Positions 1 through 8,526 are shown, counted from the stretch's first letter. The stretch is DNA of 64,000 nt from Paenibacillus sp. GSMTC-2017 (GCF_016019935.1 NZ_JAECMT010000001.1:434022-498021), one strand, 5' to 3'. Translations and numbers: made by a program. The notes: generated by a model not told the origin, from the sequence alone.

Positions 1-104
1 ATAATTATATGCGGATTATATTTATCTCTTAGCGCAGGCAAAACTTGTTTTAAAGCGCTTCTGCCTACGTTTCCGACGATATCACCGATAAATAGTACAT
101 TCAT
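1..104 (-). CDS. ymdB: YmdB-family metallophosphoesterase, 5' end only
   Basis: Only the first 34 codons are inside the window; the gene runs off the left edge. The start MNVLFIGDIVGNVGRSALKQ matches the N-terminus of the YmdB family, calcineurin-like metallophosphoesterases that hydrolyse 2',3'-cyclic nucleotides in Bacillus and affect sporulation and biofilm decisions. GDIVG carries the first metal-binding Asp. The position just downstream of rny is the same as in Bacillus. A hairpin separates it from rny, so it may be partly uncoupled in transcription. Confidence 0.85.
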   Translation of the reverse strand, partial: MNVLFIGDIVGNVGRSALKQVLPALRDKYNPHII

Positions 105-139
105 GCGATTAACCTACCTTTATATGCTTCTCAATGAAG

Positions 140-166
140 AAAAGTGGCTGAATGGCAGCCACTTTT
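140..166 (-). terminator. Hairpin between rny and ymdB
   Basis: A perfect 11-bp inverted repeat, AAAAGTGGCTG with its complement around a 5-nt loop, lies just after the rny stop. The U-tract on the minus strand is short (TTTTCTTC), so it may be a weak terminator or an RNA-stabilising hairpin rather than a full stop. Confidence 0.55.
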
Positions 167-187
167 CCCCATTGCATATCATTTTGT

Positions 188-1738
188 TTACTTCGCGTAT
201 TCGACTGCTCTTGTTTCACGAATAACCGTAACTTTAATATGTCCCGGATAATCGAGTTCACTCTCGATTTTTTTCGTAATATCGCGAGCAAGACGGAAAG
301 CTTCTGTATCATCGATCTTCTCTGGTTGAACCATAACACGAACTTCGCGGCCTGCTTGAATCGCATACGATTTCTCTACACCGTCGAATGATTCTGTAAT
401 AGCTTCCAGTTTCTCCAGACGCTTAATATACGTTTCTAGCGTTTCACGACGTGCTCCAGGACGTGCTGCGGACAATGCGTCTGCTGCGCCTACGAGCATT
501 GCAATAACGGACGTTGCTTCCGTATCACCGTGGTGAGAAGCGATACTGTTGATAACGACCGGATGTTCCTTGTATTTCTTAGCAAGTTCAACACCGATCT
601 CAACATGTGAGCCTTCTACTTCATGGTCAAGCGCTTTGCCGATATCGTGAAGCAAGCCTGCGCGCTTCGCTAGTGTAATATCTTCGCCTAGCTCTGCTGC
701 CATCAAACCTGTTAAATATGCGACTTCCATGGAGTGTTTCAATACATTTTGACCATAGCTTGTCCGATATTTCAATCGACCAAGTATTTTGATCAGATCT
801 GGATGGAGGCCGTGAACACCAACTTCGAAAGTTGCTTGCTCACCGTACTCACGTACGCGCTCATCAATCTCTTTACGAGATTTCTCAACCATTTCTTCAA
901 TACGTGCAGGATGGATACGTCCGTCTGCAACCAATTTTTCTAAAGATGTGCGTGCAATTTCACGTCTGATAGGGTCAAATCCTGACAAGATGACCGCTTC
1001 CGGTGTATCGTCGATAATGAGATCGATACCGGTCAATGTTTCCAATGCACGGATATTACGGCCTTCACGTCCAATGATGCGACCTTTCATCTCTTCATTA
1101 GGCAACGTTACAACGGATACCGTTGTTTCTGCCACATGATCGGCTGCACAACGCTGAATCGCTAGCGAAATAATGTTACGTGCTTTCTTGTCGGCTTCTT
1201 CCTTCGCTTGCTGCTCGATATCTTTAATCATTTGTGCGGTTTCGTGACGAACTTCCTGCTCAACATTGGTTAATATAATTGATTTCGCATCTTCCATTGT
1301 TAAGCTCGAAATACGTTCTAGCTCACTAAGCTGTTGCTTGTAAATGGAGTCAATCTGTTCTTGAGTTTCTTCGATTCGTTTTTCCTTATTGGCAACAGTT
1401 TCTTCTTTGCGTTCCAACGCCTCTAATTTTTTATCCAGCGACTCTTCTTTTTGGAGCAGTCTTCTTTCCTGACGTTGCGCCTCATTGCGTCGCTCACGAA
1501 TGTCCTTATCAGCTTCTGTACGAAGTCTGTGGACTTCGTCTTTCGCCTCAAGTACGGTTTCTTTTTTCTGTGCTTCTGCTTCCTTTTTCGCATTTTCTAC
1601 GATTTGGACTGCAGCTTGCTCAGCACTTGAAATTTTCGCCTCGGCAATAGACTTTCGATAAGAATAACCAATCCCAAAGAAAATTGCGCCAACAAGGATA
1701 CTAACTAGAATCAAGATCCAGATGTTTACTTCACCCAT
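188..1738 (-). CDS. rny: Ribonuclease Y
   Basis: Membrane-anchored endoribonuclease that starts mRNA turnover in Firmicutes. About 516 aa, the usual length. Domains in order: N-terminal membrane helix (about residues 5-25), a long charged coiled coil rich in E/K/A/R (about 30-190), a KH RNA-binding domain with [15 protein letters not shown] (about 215), and an HD phosphodiesterase domain with the [10 protein letters not shown] metal motif. An in-frame GTG three codons upstream overlaps the AAGGAGG ribosome site, so the ATG giving MGEVNIW is preferred. It precedes ymdB, as in Bacillus. Confidence 0.97.
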   Translation of the reverse strand: MGEVNIWILILVSILVGAIFFGIGYSYRKSIAEAKISSAEQAAVQIVENAKKEAEAQKKETVLEAKDEVHRLRTEADKDIRERRNEAQRQERRLLQKEESLDKKLEALERKEETVANKEKRIEETQEQIDSIYKQQLSELERISSLTMEDAKSIILTNVEQEVRHETAQMIKDIEQQAKEEADKKARNIISLAIQRCAADHVAETTVSVVTLPNEEMKGRIIGREGRNIRALETLTGIDLIIDDTPEAVILSGFDPIRREIARTSLEKLVADGRIHPARIEEMVEKSRKEIDERVREYGEQATFEVGVHGLHPDLIKILGRLKYRTSYGQNVLKHSMEVAYLTGLMAAELGEDITLAKRAGLLHDIGKALDHEVEGSHVEIGVELAKKYKEHPVVINSIASHHGDTEATSVIAMLVGAADALSAARPGARRETLETYIKRLEKLEAITESFDGVEKSYAIQAGREVRVMVQPEKIDDTEAFRLARDITKKIESELDYPGHIKVTVIRETRAVEYAK

Positions 1739-1855
1739 CTTGTTCACCTCCTTGTTGCATACACCAAGGCATTGCTTGGGATGATATTAGGTTTTTAACC
1801 GGTTTCCATACCGTTTCATCATGTACCAAATGTACTAATTTGACGAAAATAATCG

Positions 1856-1892
1856 ATTTGAATCAACTTTTGGAAGAAAACTTGATTCAAAT
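1856..1892 (-). terminator. Long hairpin between recX and rny
   Basis: A perfect 11-bp inverted repeat (ATTTGAATCAA and its complement) continues, after one G-G mismatch, into a further TTTT/AAAA pairing, leaving a CTTCC loop. It sits about 40 bases after the recX stop. There is no clean U-tract, so it could end recX transcription or shape the 5' leader of rny. Confidence 0.4.
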
Positions 1893-1930
1893 TTTGAAGG
1901 AATACAACCTCATTTTATCTTTTCATAAAA

Positions 1931-2635
1931 TCAATTGTCAAGCAAAACGCAATCATCTTCCTCATTATCGTCTTCGGAAGTATCCCATTCAACCGATTTA
2001 ATAGCTTCTCTAACAATATCACTAGGAAAACCTCTACGAAGTAGGAAACCTGTAAGCTTTTGTCTGCGCTTTACAGTCTCCCCTTTTAAGCTCCTGCTTT
2101 TTTTGGCAGCAAGAGCTATCGCAGCGGCTAATTCACTCTCGCGATCAAGTTCAGATACAGCATCCGCTGCAGCTTCTTTCGGTACGCCTCTTTGCTGGAG
2201 CTCTTGCTTAATTAGAAGTCTACCTTTCATACCACTACGAACCCTGCTTGTCGCAAATTGACGAGCATATTGTTCATCATCAACCAGATGTTCGCTTTCT
2301 AAACGGTCGAGCGCATATTCAATACTTTGTTCATCCAGTTCCTTACGATGCAAATAATCTCCTATCTGCTTACGTGTTCTTGGCTTAGTACCTAAATAAA
2401 AGATAGCCATAGCGTAGGCGCGATATCGTCCATCCTCAAATCGAATTTCTTCGATCAGACTTTTTGTTATGAGTTGTCCCTTCATTAACCGAAAACGGAC
2501 CATTATATCTTCGTGAACCGATAAAACTGGCTCCTCTGCTTCCGTAAAGATTAAATATCTTCGTTTCTCTTCTTTGTCGCGCCGTACGGATTGAATCACC
2601 CATCCGTCTTCGGTGTTTTCTTTAGCGTATTCCAT
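1931..2635 (-). CDS. recX: Regulatory protein RecX
   Basis: RecX modulates RecA by binding within the nucleoprotein filament. The protein (about 234 aa) has the helical RecX repeats: AMAIFYLGTKPRTRKQIGDYL, then a segment with LVDDEQYARQFATSRV, and a C-terminal repeat with LLRRGFPSDIVREAI. It is close to the 260-aa length of Firmicute RecX. The ATG two codons inside the GTG-initiated frame has the better spacing from AAGGA. It lies just downstream of recA behind a terminator, and ends in an acidic tail (EDDNEEDD). Confidence 0.9.
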   Translation of the reverse strand: MEYAKENTEDGWVIQSVRRDKEEKRRYLIFTEAEEPVLSVHEDIMVRFRLMKGQLITKSLIEEIRFEDGRYRAYAMAIFYLGTKPRTRKQIGDYLHRKELDEQSIEYALDRLESEHLVDDEQYARQFATSRVRSGMKGRLLIKQELQQRGVPKEAAADAVSELDRESELAAAIALAAKKSRSLKGETVKRRQKLTGFLLRRGFPSDIVREAIKSVEWDTSEDDNEEDDCVLLDN

Positions 2636-2703
2636 CTTCACATTCCTTCTTATTCTTATCGAATTACGATTTTTGTTAACTTGTTAACTATGAACACACA
2701 AAA

Positions 2704-2743
2704 TTTAAAAAAGCTTCGCCACTCAGTAAATGAGCAGCGAAGC
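2704..2743 (-). terminator. recA terminator
   Basis: On the minus strand GCTTCGCTGCTCA pairs imperfectly with TGAGTGGCGAAGC around a short loop and is followed by TTTTTT. This is a clear Rho-independent terminator a few bases after the recA stop. Confidence 0.85.
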
Positions 2744-2749
2744 CATCAA

Positions 2750-3799
2750 TTAATCCAAATCGTCGAAATCGTCCTCTTCAGTGTCAGCTGAGAAGTTCGC
2801 TGGCGTTGCCGTTGCAGACAAATTACTTGCATCACGAATCTTCTTTTCGATTTCATCAGATACTTGACGATGATCCTTCAAATATTGTTTTGAGTTCTCA
2901 CGGCCTTGTCCCAATCGTTCGCCGCTGTAAGAGAACCATGCGCCACTCTTCTGCACGATATCCAATTCAACACCAATATCGATAAGACTTCCCTCACGCG
3001 AAATGCCTTCACCGTACATAATGTCGATTTCAGCTTGCTTAAATGGTGGAGCAACTTTATTTTTCACGACTTTGATACGAGTACGGTTACCAACCATATC
3101 GTTACCTTGCTTCAACGTCTCAATACGACGAACATCCAAACGAACGCTAGAGTAGAACTTAAGTGCACGGCCACCAGGAGTTGTCTCTGGGTTACCAAAC
3201 ATAACGCCGACCTTCTCACGCAATTGGTTAATAAAGATTGCAATTGTCTTGGACTTGGAAATGGCTCCCGAAAGCTTTCTTAATGCTTGAGACATAAGGC
3301 GTGCTTGCAAACCAACGTGGGAATCACCCATATCGCCCTCGATCTCTGCCTTTGGTACTAGTGCAGCAACAGAGTCAATTACGATAATATCAACTGCGCC
3401 ACTACGTACTAGCGCCTCAGCAATCTCAAGTGCTTGCTCACCCGTATCCGGTTGTGATAGAAGCAACTCATCAATGTTTACGCCAAGTTTGCTCGCATAC
3501 AATGGATCAAGCGCATGCTCAGCATCGATAAATGCGGCTTGTCCGCCAATACGCTGTACTTCGGCAATCGCATGAAGTGCAACGGTCGTCTTACCTGACG
3601 ATTCCGGTCCGTATACTTCAATTACCCGTCCTCTTGGCAATCCGCCAATTCCAAGTGCAATATCTAAAGCAAGCGAGCCGCTAGGCACGGTTTCAACTTG
3701 CATATGTGTGGATTCACCTAACTTCATAATGGAGCCTTTACCAAATTGCTTCTCGATTTGACGAAGAGCGTTATCTAAAGCTGCGCGACGATCTGCCAA
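2750..3799 (-). CDS. recA: Recombinase RecA
   Basis: DNA strand-exchange ATPase and LexA co-protease. Walker A is GPESSGKTT, the polymerisation and core segments are complete, loops L1/L2 appear as [18 protein letters not shown], and the tail is acidic (EEDDFDDLD). The frame is open from a GTG at 3817, but family proteins begin at [18 protein letters not shown], which fits a TTG at 3799 placed about 10 nt after AAGGA, giving about 349 aa. The start is therefore uncertain by six codons. It is monocistronic, between a promoter with a LexA-type box and a strong terminator. Confidence 0.97.
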   Translation of the reverse strand: MADRRAALDNALRQIEKQFGKGSIMKLGESTHMQVETVPSGSLALDIALGIGGLPRGRVIEVYGPESSGKTTVALHAIAEVQRIGGQAAFIDAEHALDPLYASKLGVNIDELLLSQPDTGEQALEIAEALVRSGAVDIIVIDSVAALVPKAEIEGDMGDSHVGLQARLMSQALRKLSGAISKSKTIAIFINQLREKVGVMFGNPETTPGGRALKFYSSVRLDVRRIETLKQGNDMVGNRTRIKVVKNKVAPPFKQAEIDIMYGEGISREGSLIDIGVELDIVQKSGAWFSYSGERLGQGRENSKQYLKDHRQVSDEIEKKIRDASNLSATATPANFSADTEEDDFDDLD

Positions 3800-3831
3800 G
3801 TAACTCACATCCTTCACTATTTATATTTAAT

Positions 3832-3860
3832 ATGATACCTTATTTCCGACTCGTTGCCAA
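3832..3860 (-). promoter_or_regulatory. Sigma-A-like recA promoter
   Basis: TTGGCA (-35) and TATCAT (-10) are exactly 17 bp apart and lie just upstream of recA on the minus strand. The neighbouring LexA-type box makes this the likely damage-inducible promoter. Confidence 0.6.
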
Positions 3861-3869
3861 CCTTTTTTT

Positions 3870-3883
3870 CGAACACACATTCG
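3870..3883. promoter_or_regulatory. LexA (SOS) box upstream of recA
   Basis: CGAACACACATTCG closely matches the Firmicute SOS box CGAAC-N4-GTTCG with one deviation. It lies about 10 bp upstream of the recA -35 hexamer, where LexA/DinR binding would affect RNA polymerase. This is inferred from the consensus. Confidence 0.65.
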
Positions 3884-3923
3884 TATTTTTTTCTTAAGCA
3901 GTTCCTCCTTCCTATTAATGCGC

Positions 3924-3963
3924 ATAAAAAAACCGCAGCAAAGTTAGTCTTCGCCACGGTTCT
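3924..3963 (-). terminator. Terminator between cinA and recA
   Basis: A 13-bp stem (AACCGTGGCGAAG with CTTTGCTGCGGTT, three wobble pairs) with loop ACTAA is followed directly by seven T on the minus strand. It is a strong intrinsic terminator for cinA, but it also lies downstream of another promoter-like sequence (see that entry). Confidence 0.85.
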
Positions 3964-3977
3964 TCCGATATTTGTCC

Positions 3978-4006
3978 ATTATAACGAGTATTCCGACATT
4001 TGACAA
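3978..4006 (-). promoter_or_regulatory. Second sigma-A-like promoter between cinA and recA
   Basis: TTGTCA and TATAAT with 17-bp spacing is a near-consensus vegetative promoter. Transcription from it would start near 3971 and meet the intrinsic terminator within about 10 nt, giving a transcript of about 48 nt unless the terminator is read through into recA. Confidence 0.5.
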
Positions 4007-4026
4007 CAAAAAATGTTAACGTTTTC

Positions 4027-5274
4027 CTATTCTCTGAGGGCTTGCCATAAACGATAAAGAGCAGCTTTCACCGCTCGCAGTCGAATCATGTCGCGACCAC
4101 CGCTTAGATGAGTCGTATGCACAACCGTTTCTTTGCCCCTCTCGGCAATGGCAAAGTAAACAAGTCCTACTTGCTTCCCTTCCGACTCGGCTGGCCCCGC
4201 TACTCCAGTCAATGATACTCCAAAATCAGCATCTGACAGATCACGAACACTTTCTGCCATTAACGCAGCTGTCGATTCACTAATAGCACCAGGAGCTCCT
4301 TCTCCTTCAAGTTGTGACATAGGAATGTTAAGAAGTCGATTTTTCATCATATTGGTGTAAGTAACAACACCTCCTACAAATTCCCCACTGCTTCCAGGTA
4401 CGTTTGTTATAAGTTCTGCAAGCAACCCTCCACTACAACTCTCCGCGCTCGCTAAGCGGCGTCTAGAGGCTCTGAGCATACTAATGATTTCGACTTCTAT
4501 TGGAATATCTTCTTGCGCATACAAATGATCGCCAATTCGCTTTTTAATTGCTTCAACTGTAAGATCGATCTTGCGATCTGCTTCTTCTATTGTTGAAGCT
4601 TTAGTAGAAACACGAATGGATACTTCACCTACTTTTGCATAAGGCGCAATAGTTGGATCACTTTGACCTTCAATCATATCGATGAGTTTAGCTTCTAAAT
4701 TCGATTCACCGATACCAGCAAATTTGAGCAAGCGAGAGAATAGTGGTTTTTCATCCCCCAACATTGAGCGAATCCACGTCTGTCCTGATCCTTCTAACAT
4801 CGGTTTCATTTCTTTCGGAGGGCCCGGCAGAAGAATGTAAAGTGTTCCGTCAACTTTCAAAGCGTTACCAACTGCGAGTCCCGTAGTATTCTCAAGTGGC
4901 TGACACCCTTCAATCATAAGTGCTTGACGTCGATTACTGTCCACCATATCCATGCCCCGCGAAGAAAATACTCGTTCAATCTCAGCCATCGACGGTTCAT
5001 GGATCAGAAGCTTCCGATTTAAAAAATCAGCAAGCGCATCTTTGGTTAAATCATCTTGTGTTGGTCCAAGTCCACCAGTAAACACGAGAAGATCGGCACG
5101 GCTTCTTCCGATTTCAATCGCTTGAAGCAGTCTAGTTTGATTGTCCCCTACAACCGTTTGAAAATAAACATCAATGCCTAACTCGGCTAGCCTTTGAGAT
5201 ATAACTTGAGCATTAGTATTCACAATTTGCCCAAGCAGTAATTCTGTACCAACTGCGATTATTTCCGCTTTCAT
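4027..5274 (-). CDS. cinA: CinA-family protein (MoaB-like plus nicotinamide-nucleotide amidase domain)
   Basis: Competence/damage-inducible protein CinA, 415 aa, the usual length. The N-terminal MoCF/MoaB-like domain begins MKAEIIAVGTELLLGQIVNT and has VFTGGLGPTQDDLT; the C-terminal CinA domain has the SAESCSGGLLAELITNVPGSS nucleotide-amidase segment and LTGVAGP. Members are linked to NAD salvage (NMN deamidation, ADP-ribose pyrophosphatase activity). The ATG is preceded by GGAGG at good spacing. Next to recA, as in Bacillus and Streptococcus. Confidence 0.93.
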   Translation of the reverse strand: MKAEIIAVGTELLLGQIVNTNAQVISQRLAELGIDVYFQTVVGDNQTRLLQAIEIGRSRADLLVFTGGLGPTQDDLTKDALADFLNRKLLIHEPSMAEIERVFSSRGMDMVDSNRRQALMIEGCQPLENTTGLAVGNALKVDGTLYILLPGPPKEMKPMLEGSGQTWIRSMLGDEKPLFSRLLKFAGIGESNLEAKLIDMIEGQSDPTIAPYAKVGEVSIRVSTKASTIEEADRKIDLTVEAIKKRIGDHLYAQEDIPIEVEIISMLRASRRRLASAESCSGGLLAELITNVPGSSGEFVGGVVTYTNMMKNRLLNIPMSQLEGEGAPGAISESTAALMAESVRDLSDADFGVSLTGVAGPAESEGKQVGLVYFAIAERGKETVVHTTHLSGGRDMIRLRAVKAALYRLWQALRE

Positions 5275-5321
5275 CTTTCAAGTGCCTCCTTAGACAAAAA
5301 AAGCTATTTACTAGGATAGGG

Positions 5322-5355
5322 AAAAGCACCTCCCCAACTATGGGAAAGTGCTTTC
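5322..5355 (-). terminator. pgsA terminator
   Basis: AAAGCACTTTCCC pairs with GGGGAGGTGCTTT just after the pgsA stop, followed by TTTT on the minus strand. The hairpin is imperfect, and a second T-run follows before cinA. Confidence 0.6.
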
Positions 5356-5359
5356 GTTT

Positions 5360-5935
5360 CTATTCAACCGGTATGAGATGTTTATTTTTAATAAAATAGT
5401 CAACCCCAGAATATACCGTAATCGCAGCAGCAACCCAGCTAGCAATTAGGTCAAACGGGAAGTCAATTAAAGCAAATGGGAAATTGTTAATAAGGAGAGC
5501 AATAATCATCGTAATTTGGATAGCTGTTTTCCACTTACCCCAAGTGCTTGCAGCCATTACTGAGCCTTCAAGCAAAGCAATTTGGCGAAGACCCGTAACA
5601 GCAAACTCACGGCTAATAATAATGATAGCAATTAGCGCGTTCAGCTTGTCCATCTCGACTAAAGAGATAAGTACTGCTGCAACTAAAAGTTTATCGGCAA
5701 GTGGATCTAATAGTTTGCCCAAATTCGTTACAATCTTATTTTTCCTTGCGATGTAACCATCAAGCCCATCCGTACTTGCCGCAATGATAAAGATCACTGC
5801 TGCCACGATCTGATTGTATGAGATCGTAAAGTCAGCGAAGTTGACAGAACCTAGATCCACCTTAATAAGTAGAAAAAACATGATGACCGGAACTAGAAAT
5901 ATTCTAGCCAGTGTAATACGATTCGCTAAGTTCAC
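5360..5935 (-). CDS. pgsA: CDP-diacylglycerol--glycerol-3-phosphate 3-phosphatidyltransferase
   Basis: Membrane enzyme making phosphatidylglycerophosphate, the first committed step to phosphatidylglycerol and cardiolipin. The CDP-alcohol phosphotransferase signature D-G-x2-A-R-x8-G-x3-D-x3-D is complete, from DGLDGYIAR to LGKLLDPLADK (about residues 56-82), and several hydrophobic helices follow. Length is 191 aa. The start is GTG, 8 nt after GGAGG. The gene directly follows a rimO remnant, and its ribosome site lies in former rimO sequence. Confidence 0.95.
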   Translation of the reverse strand: MNLANRITLARIFLVPVIMFFLLIKVDLGSVNFADFTISYNQIVAAVIFIIAASTDGLDGYIARKNKIVTNLGKLLDPLADKLLVAAVLISLVEMDKLNALIAIIIISREFAVTGLRQIALLEGSVMAASTWGKWKTAIQITMIIALLINNFPFALIDFPFDLIASWVAAAITVYSGVDYFIKNKHLIPVE

Positions 5936-5939
5936 GCGG

Positions 5940-6094
5940 GTACCCTCCCTAGACAGGTCGAACTCTTATGCATGGTTAATGCGAACCTTACCAATAGAAC
6001 CGATTTCTGTGCTACAGATTAAAACGAACACTTTGCCGTCTATTTCAGGTGCGTCATACATAGAACGCCCAATATATAAATCATTCTGTTGCCT
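5940..6094 (-). pseudogene. rimO: Remnant of rimO (ribosomal protein S12 methylthiotransferase), C-terminal end only
   Basis: Between yajQ and pgsA about 42 codons read RQQNDLYIGRSMYDAPEIDG then KVFV and end at KVRINHA followed by TAA. This is the C-terminal TRAM-type end of RimO; YIGRSxYDAPEIDGxVFV is its hallmark. After the TAA the frame continues as EFDLSREGT, matching the normal RimO tail that abuts pgsA, so the TAA is a premature stop. The roughly 400 N-terminal residues, including the radical-SAM CxxxCxxC site, are gone, and no start or ribosome site serves the fragment. It is a decayed gene. Confidence 0.85.
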
Positions 6095-6096
6095 GA

Positions 6097-6588
6097 TTAT
6101 CTGTAATTAGTAAATTGCAGTTCAACAGGCAAATCAGCACCACGTAGCAATGCCATTACTGCTTGCAAATCATCACGACTTTTCCCAGTTACACGAAGTT
6201 GATCACCTTGAATTTGGCTCTTAACTTTCAACTTAGAGTCCTTAATCATAATATTAATCTTTTTGGAAACATCTTGTTCGATCCCTTGTCTTAGCTTAAT
6301 TCGCTGTTTAACTCTATTACCTGAAGCTCCTTCAACTTTACCATAATCCAAGTTTTTAATTGGAACACCGCGTTTAATCATCTTAGTCAATAAGATATCA
6401 ATAACCGCTTTCAGCTTGTAGTCATCTTCTGAACCGATAACAAGCTCTTCTTTTTCCAAAGCGATCGTGCTCTTGCTACCTTTGAAGTCGAATCGAGTTT
6501 CGATCTCACGTTCAGCCTGAGCAATAGCATTAACTAACTCCGCCATATCAACTTTAGAAACAATATCAAACGAACTTTCCGAACTCAT
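6097..6588 (-). CDS. yajQ: YajQ-family nucleotide-binding protein (DUF520)
   Basis: Small two-domain alpha/beta protein of the YajQ/DUF520 family, some members of which bind cyclic di-GMP or RNA. The N-terminus [20 protein letters not shown] and the conserved [20 protein letters not shown] near the C-terminus are diagnostic. The preferred ATG (MSSESSFD, 163 aa) lies 8 nt after AAGGAGA; an upstream in-frame ATG at 6612 lacks such a site. Paenibacillus-type order places it between rodZ and rimO; here rimO is reduced to a scar two bases downstream. Confidence 0.92.
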   Translation of the reverse strand: MSSESSFDIVSKVDMAELVNAIAQAEREIETRFDFKGSKSTIALEKEELVIGSEDDYKLKAVIDILLTKMIKRGVPIKNLDYGKVEGASGNRVKQRIKLRQGIEQDVSKKINIMIKDSKLKVKSQIQGDQLRVTGKSRDDLQAVMALLRGADLPVELQFTNYR

Positions 6589-6605
6589 CGTTGCTCTCTC
6601 CTTCA

Positions 6606-6625
6606 CATCCATACTTTTATGGATG
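6606..6625. repeat. Small perfect hairpin between rodZ and yajQ
   Basis: CATCCATA, four bases, then TATGGATG: a perfect 8-bp inverted repeat within 20 bases, right after the rodZ stop and upstream of the yajQ ribosome site. There is no T-run, so it is more likely an mRNA hairpin than a terminator. Confidence 0.5.
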
Positions 6626-6627
6626 GT

Positions 6628-7569
6628 TTATTGACTTTGTGTTTGCTCCTCATTTGGATCAGGAGTTTGTGACAGTTCCTCATTGGCATTAGGATTAGAT
6701 GATTCGATGGCATCATCTGTTTCTGACTGCAATGGACTAAGCAATAATCTCTTAGGACCCGAACGATCTCCATCCGGCACAAGTACACCATTCACGACAA
6801 TCTCCGCAAAATCTGATCGACCTACATTAATATAAATAGGTTGCGTTAGATCATAGCTAAGTGTGACTCCATCTTCTACTGTGTCATAATAAAGCTTCTT
6901 GCCAGTAGAGCTTCCTTCACGAACTTCAACCCAACCACGTCCACCAGAAACTTTTATTTCAACCTTATGTATTCCACCGGCAGGACCGATATCATATTTA
7001 TCTGCTCTACCTACTTTACTGCTAAAAGTTACTGTTGTTGGTTCTTGGGTAGGTGTTGGTGGTGTTGGAGATGGCGTAGGACTGACTTCTCCACCCGTAT
7101 TATTGTTCGTGCTTTCTGGCTTTTTGGACTCATCTGTGATCGATGTTTCATCTGCTTTATTCGTTTCGCCCGAATCCTTACTAAAGGCATAATACCACAC
7201 GACGAACACGATTAAAATGAGAAAACACCACATTAAGAGATTAAAACCGATTTTCCCAAATCGTTCAGATGATTGTGATTTCATTCGACGGGGTTTTCTG
7301 ACAGGAACCTGTTCAACAGTTTGCTCAACAGGTGAAGCTGGCACCTCATGCTGATAAAGGCGTAACACTTCATCCGGGTCAAGACCAACCGCCTCGGAAT
7401 AGTTTTTTACAAATGCACGAACATAGAAGTTACCCGGCAGAACACTGTAATTGCCAGTTTCAATCGCTTCCAAGTATCGTTTCCTAATTTTTGTTACTTC
7501 TTGCAGGTCATCTAATGATAATCCTCGTTGCTCTCTCGCTTTGCGAAGCAATGCGCCTAAATCAGACAT
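6628..7569 (-). CDS. rodZ: RodZ-like cytoskeletal/HTH membrane protein
   Basis: RodZ links MreB filaments to the membrane and helps set rod shape. The 313-aa protein has an N-terminal helix-turn-helix (residues 1-70, LGALLRKAREQRGLSLDDLQ), a basic stretch, one membrane helix (about 109-130), a Pro/Thr/Ser-rich linker (131-178, PTPSPTPPTPTQEPTT), and an outer beta domain (DUF4115, about 180-270). The C-terminal tail is rich in N/E/Q. The ATG follows GGAGG. It is the Bacillus ymfM position, downstream of ymfK. Confidence 0.9.
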   Translation of the reverse strand: MSDLGALLRKAREQRGLSLDDLQEVTKIRKRYLEAIETGNYSVLPGNFYVRAFVKNYSEAVGLDPDEVLRLYQHEVPASPVEQTVEQVPVRKPRRMKSQSSERFGKIGFNLLMWCFLILIVFVVWYYAFSKDSGETNKADETSITDESKKPESTNNNTGGEVSPTPSPTPPTPTQEPTTVTFSSKVGRADKYDIGPAGGIHKVEIKVSGGRGWVEVREGSSTGKKLYYDTVEDGVTLSYDLTQPIYINVGRSDFAEIVVNGVLVPDGDRSGPKRLLLSPLQSETDDAIESSNPNANEELSQTPDPNEEQTQSQ

Positions 7570-7587
7570 AGGTAAGCCTCCTTCCTA

Positions 7588-8355
7588 TTAAAAATCATCC
7601 GTATAGTTAGCGGTAAATGATTCATACGATATTTCTTCATCGGGTGTATTACGTAGTTCAATAATAATATCGAAGTGACTATAATCATATTGCGATTCCT
7701 TTACAAAAATATCTGGATGTTCAATAACTTTTGTAGAAGGCATCGCCATAATCTCTTGCAATAATGAATAGTGTTTCTCATTAGATCTAATTGTGCTAAC
7801 GATTCCGTCAATAATAAAGATGTTGTTTGGTTGCATTTCTTCTTCAGAAAGCTGGCTTCGAACCGTTTGACGCAATAGTGTAGAAGACACAAATGCCCAC
7901 CGCTTGTTGGAACAGACGCTACCTGCAATAATGGATTCCGTTTTACCTACACGAGGCATACCTCTTAATCCAATTACTTGATTGCCGTCGCGTTTGAACA
8001 CTTCACCTAGAAAGTCAACCAAAATACCAAGCTCATCGCGCACAAAACGGAAAGTTTTGTGATCATCACTATCTCTTTCGATATAACGTCCATGACGAAC
8101 AGCCAAAATATCGACGATCGTTGGTGTCCGTAGCTTATTTACTGTGATGTTGTCTACTTTCTGTAGCATTTTCCCTAATAGCTCAATCTTCTCATCATCA
8201 TTGGTTTGTAGCAACATGCCGCGGGTACGATCTTCAACCCCGTTTATTGTCATGATGTTGACTTCTAACATACCAAGCAATGAAGCAATATCACCAAGCA
8301 GGCCGGGGCGGTTCTTATGTATCTTGTATTCCATGTACCACTGTTTTGTTTCCAC
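7588..8355 (-). CDS. ymfK: YmfK-like protein with ACT-type N-terminus and P-loop-like motif (DUF3388)
   Basis: Conserved in Bacillus and Paenibacillus but of unknown function. The N-terminal 80 residues look like an ACT regulatory domain (HKNRPGLLGDIASLLGMLEV, NGVEDRTRGML). A later segment, GLRGMPRVGKTES, resembles a Walker A loop, followed by a hydrophobic IFIIDGIVS strand. GTG codons at 8364 and 8355 are both open; the second is about 11 nt from AGGA and gives METKQWYMEYK. It has its own sigma-A-like promoter and leads into rodZ. Confidence 0.75.
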   Translation of the reverse strand: METKQWYMEYKIHKNRPGLLGDIASLLGMLEVNIMTINGVEDRTRGMLLQTNDDEKIELLGKMLQKVDNITVNKLRTPTIVDILAVRHGRYIERDSDDHKTFRFVRDELGILVDFLGEVFKRDGNQVIGLRGMPRVGKTESIIAGSVCSNKRWAFVSSTLLRQTVRSQLSEEEMQPNNIFIIDGIVSTIRSNEKHYSLLQEIMAMPSTKVIEHPDIFVKESQYDYSHFDIIIELRNTPDEEISYESFTANYTDDF

Positions 8356-8378
8356 TGCTGTCACCGTCCTAAGCTTGA

Positions 8379-8407
8379 ATAATAATTAGAATAAGGATAA
8401 AAATCAA
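8379..8407 (-). promoter_or_regulatory. Sigma-A-like promoter of ymfK-rodZ
   Basis: TTGATT and TATTAT spaced by 17 bp lie on the minus strand between the ymfJ terminator and ymfK. The predicted start leaves a very short leader. Confidence 0.5.
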
Positions 8408-8480
8408 GCTCCGCTTGTTGATCACCATATATGACTATTCTACAAATTTCGTCACAATCCTGCAAATGAAAAGAAACATT

Positions 8481-8513
8481 GCAGAAAAGCCTCCGCAGTG
8501 GAGGCTTTTCTGC
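8481..8513. terminator. Perfect terminator hairpin after ymfJ
   Basis: A perfect 14-bp inverted repeat, GCAGAAAAGCCTCC with its complement around a 5-nt loop. The A/T-rich ends give a T-tract on either strand, so it could work in both directions. It ends the ymfF-ymfH-ymfI-ymfJ unit. Confidence 0.85.
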
Positions 8514-8526
8514 ACTTGAATAAGTG

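Noticed and set aside
2675..2688. Double GTTAAC (GTTAACTTGTTAAC) upstream of recX as an operator
   Set aside because: Short AT-rich palindromes are expected by chance; no promoter elements line up with it.
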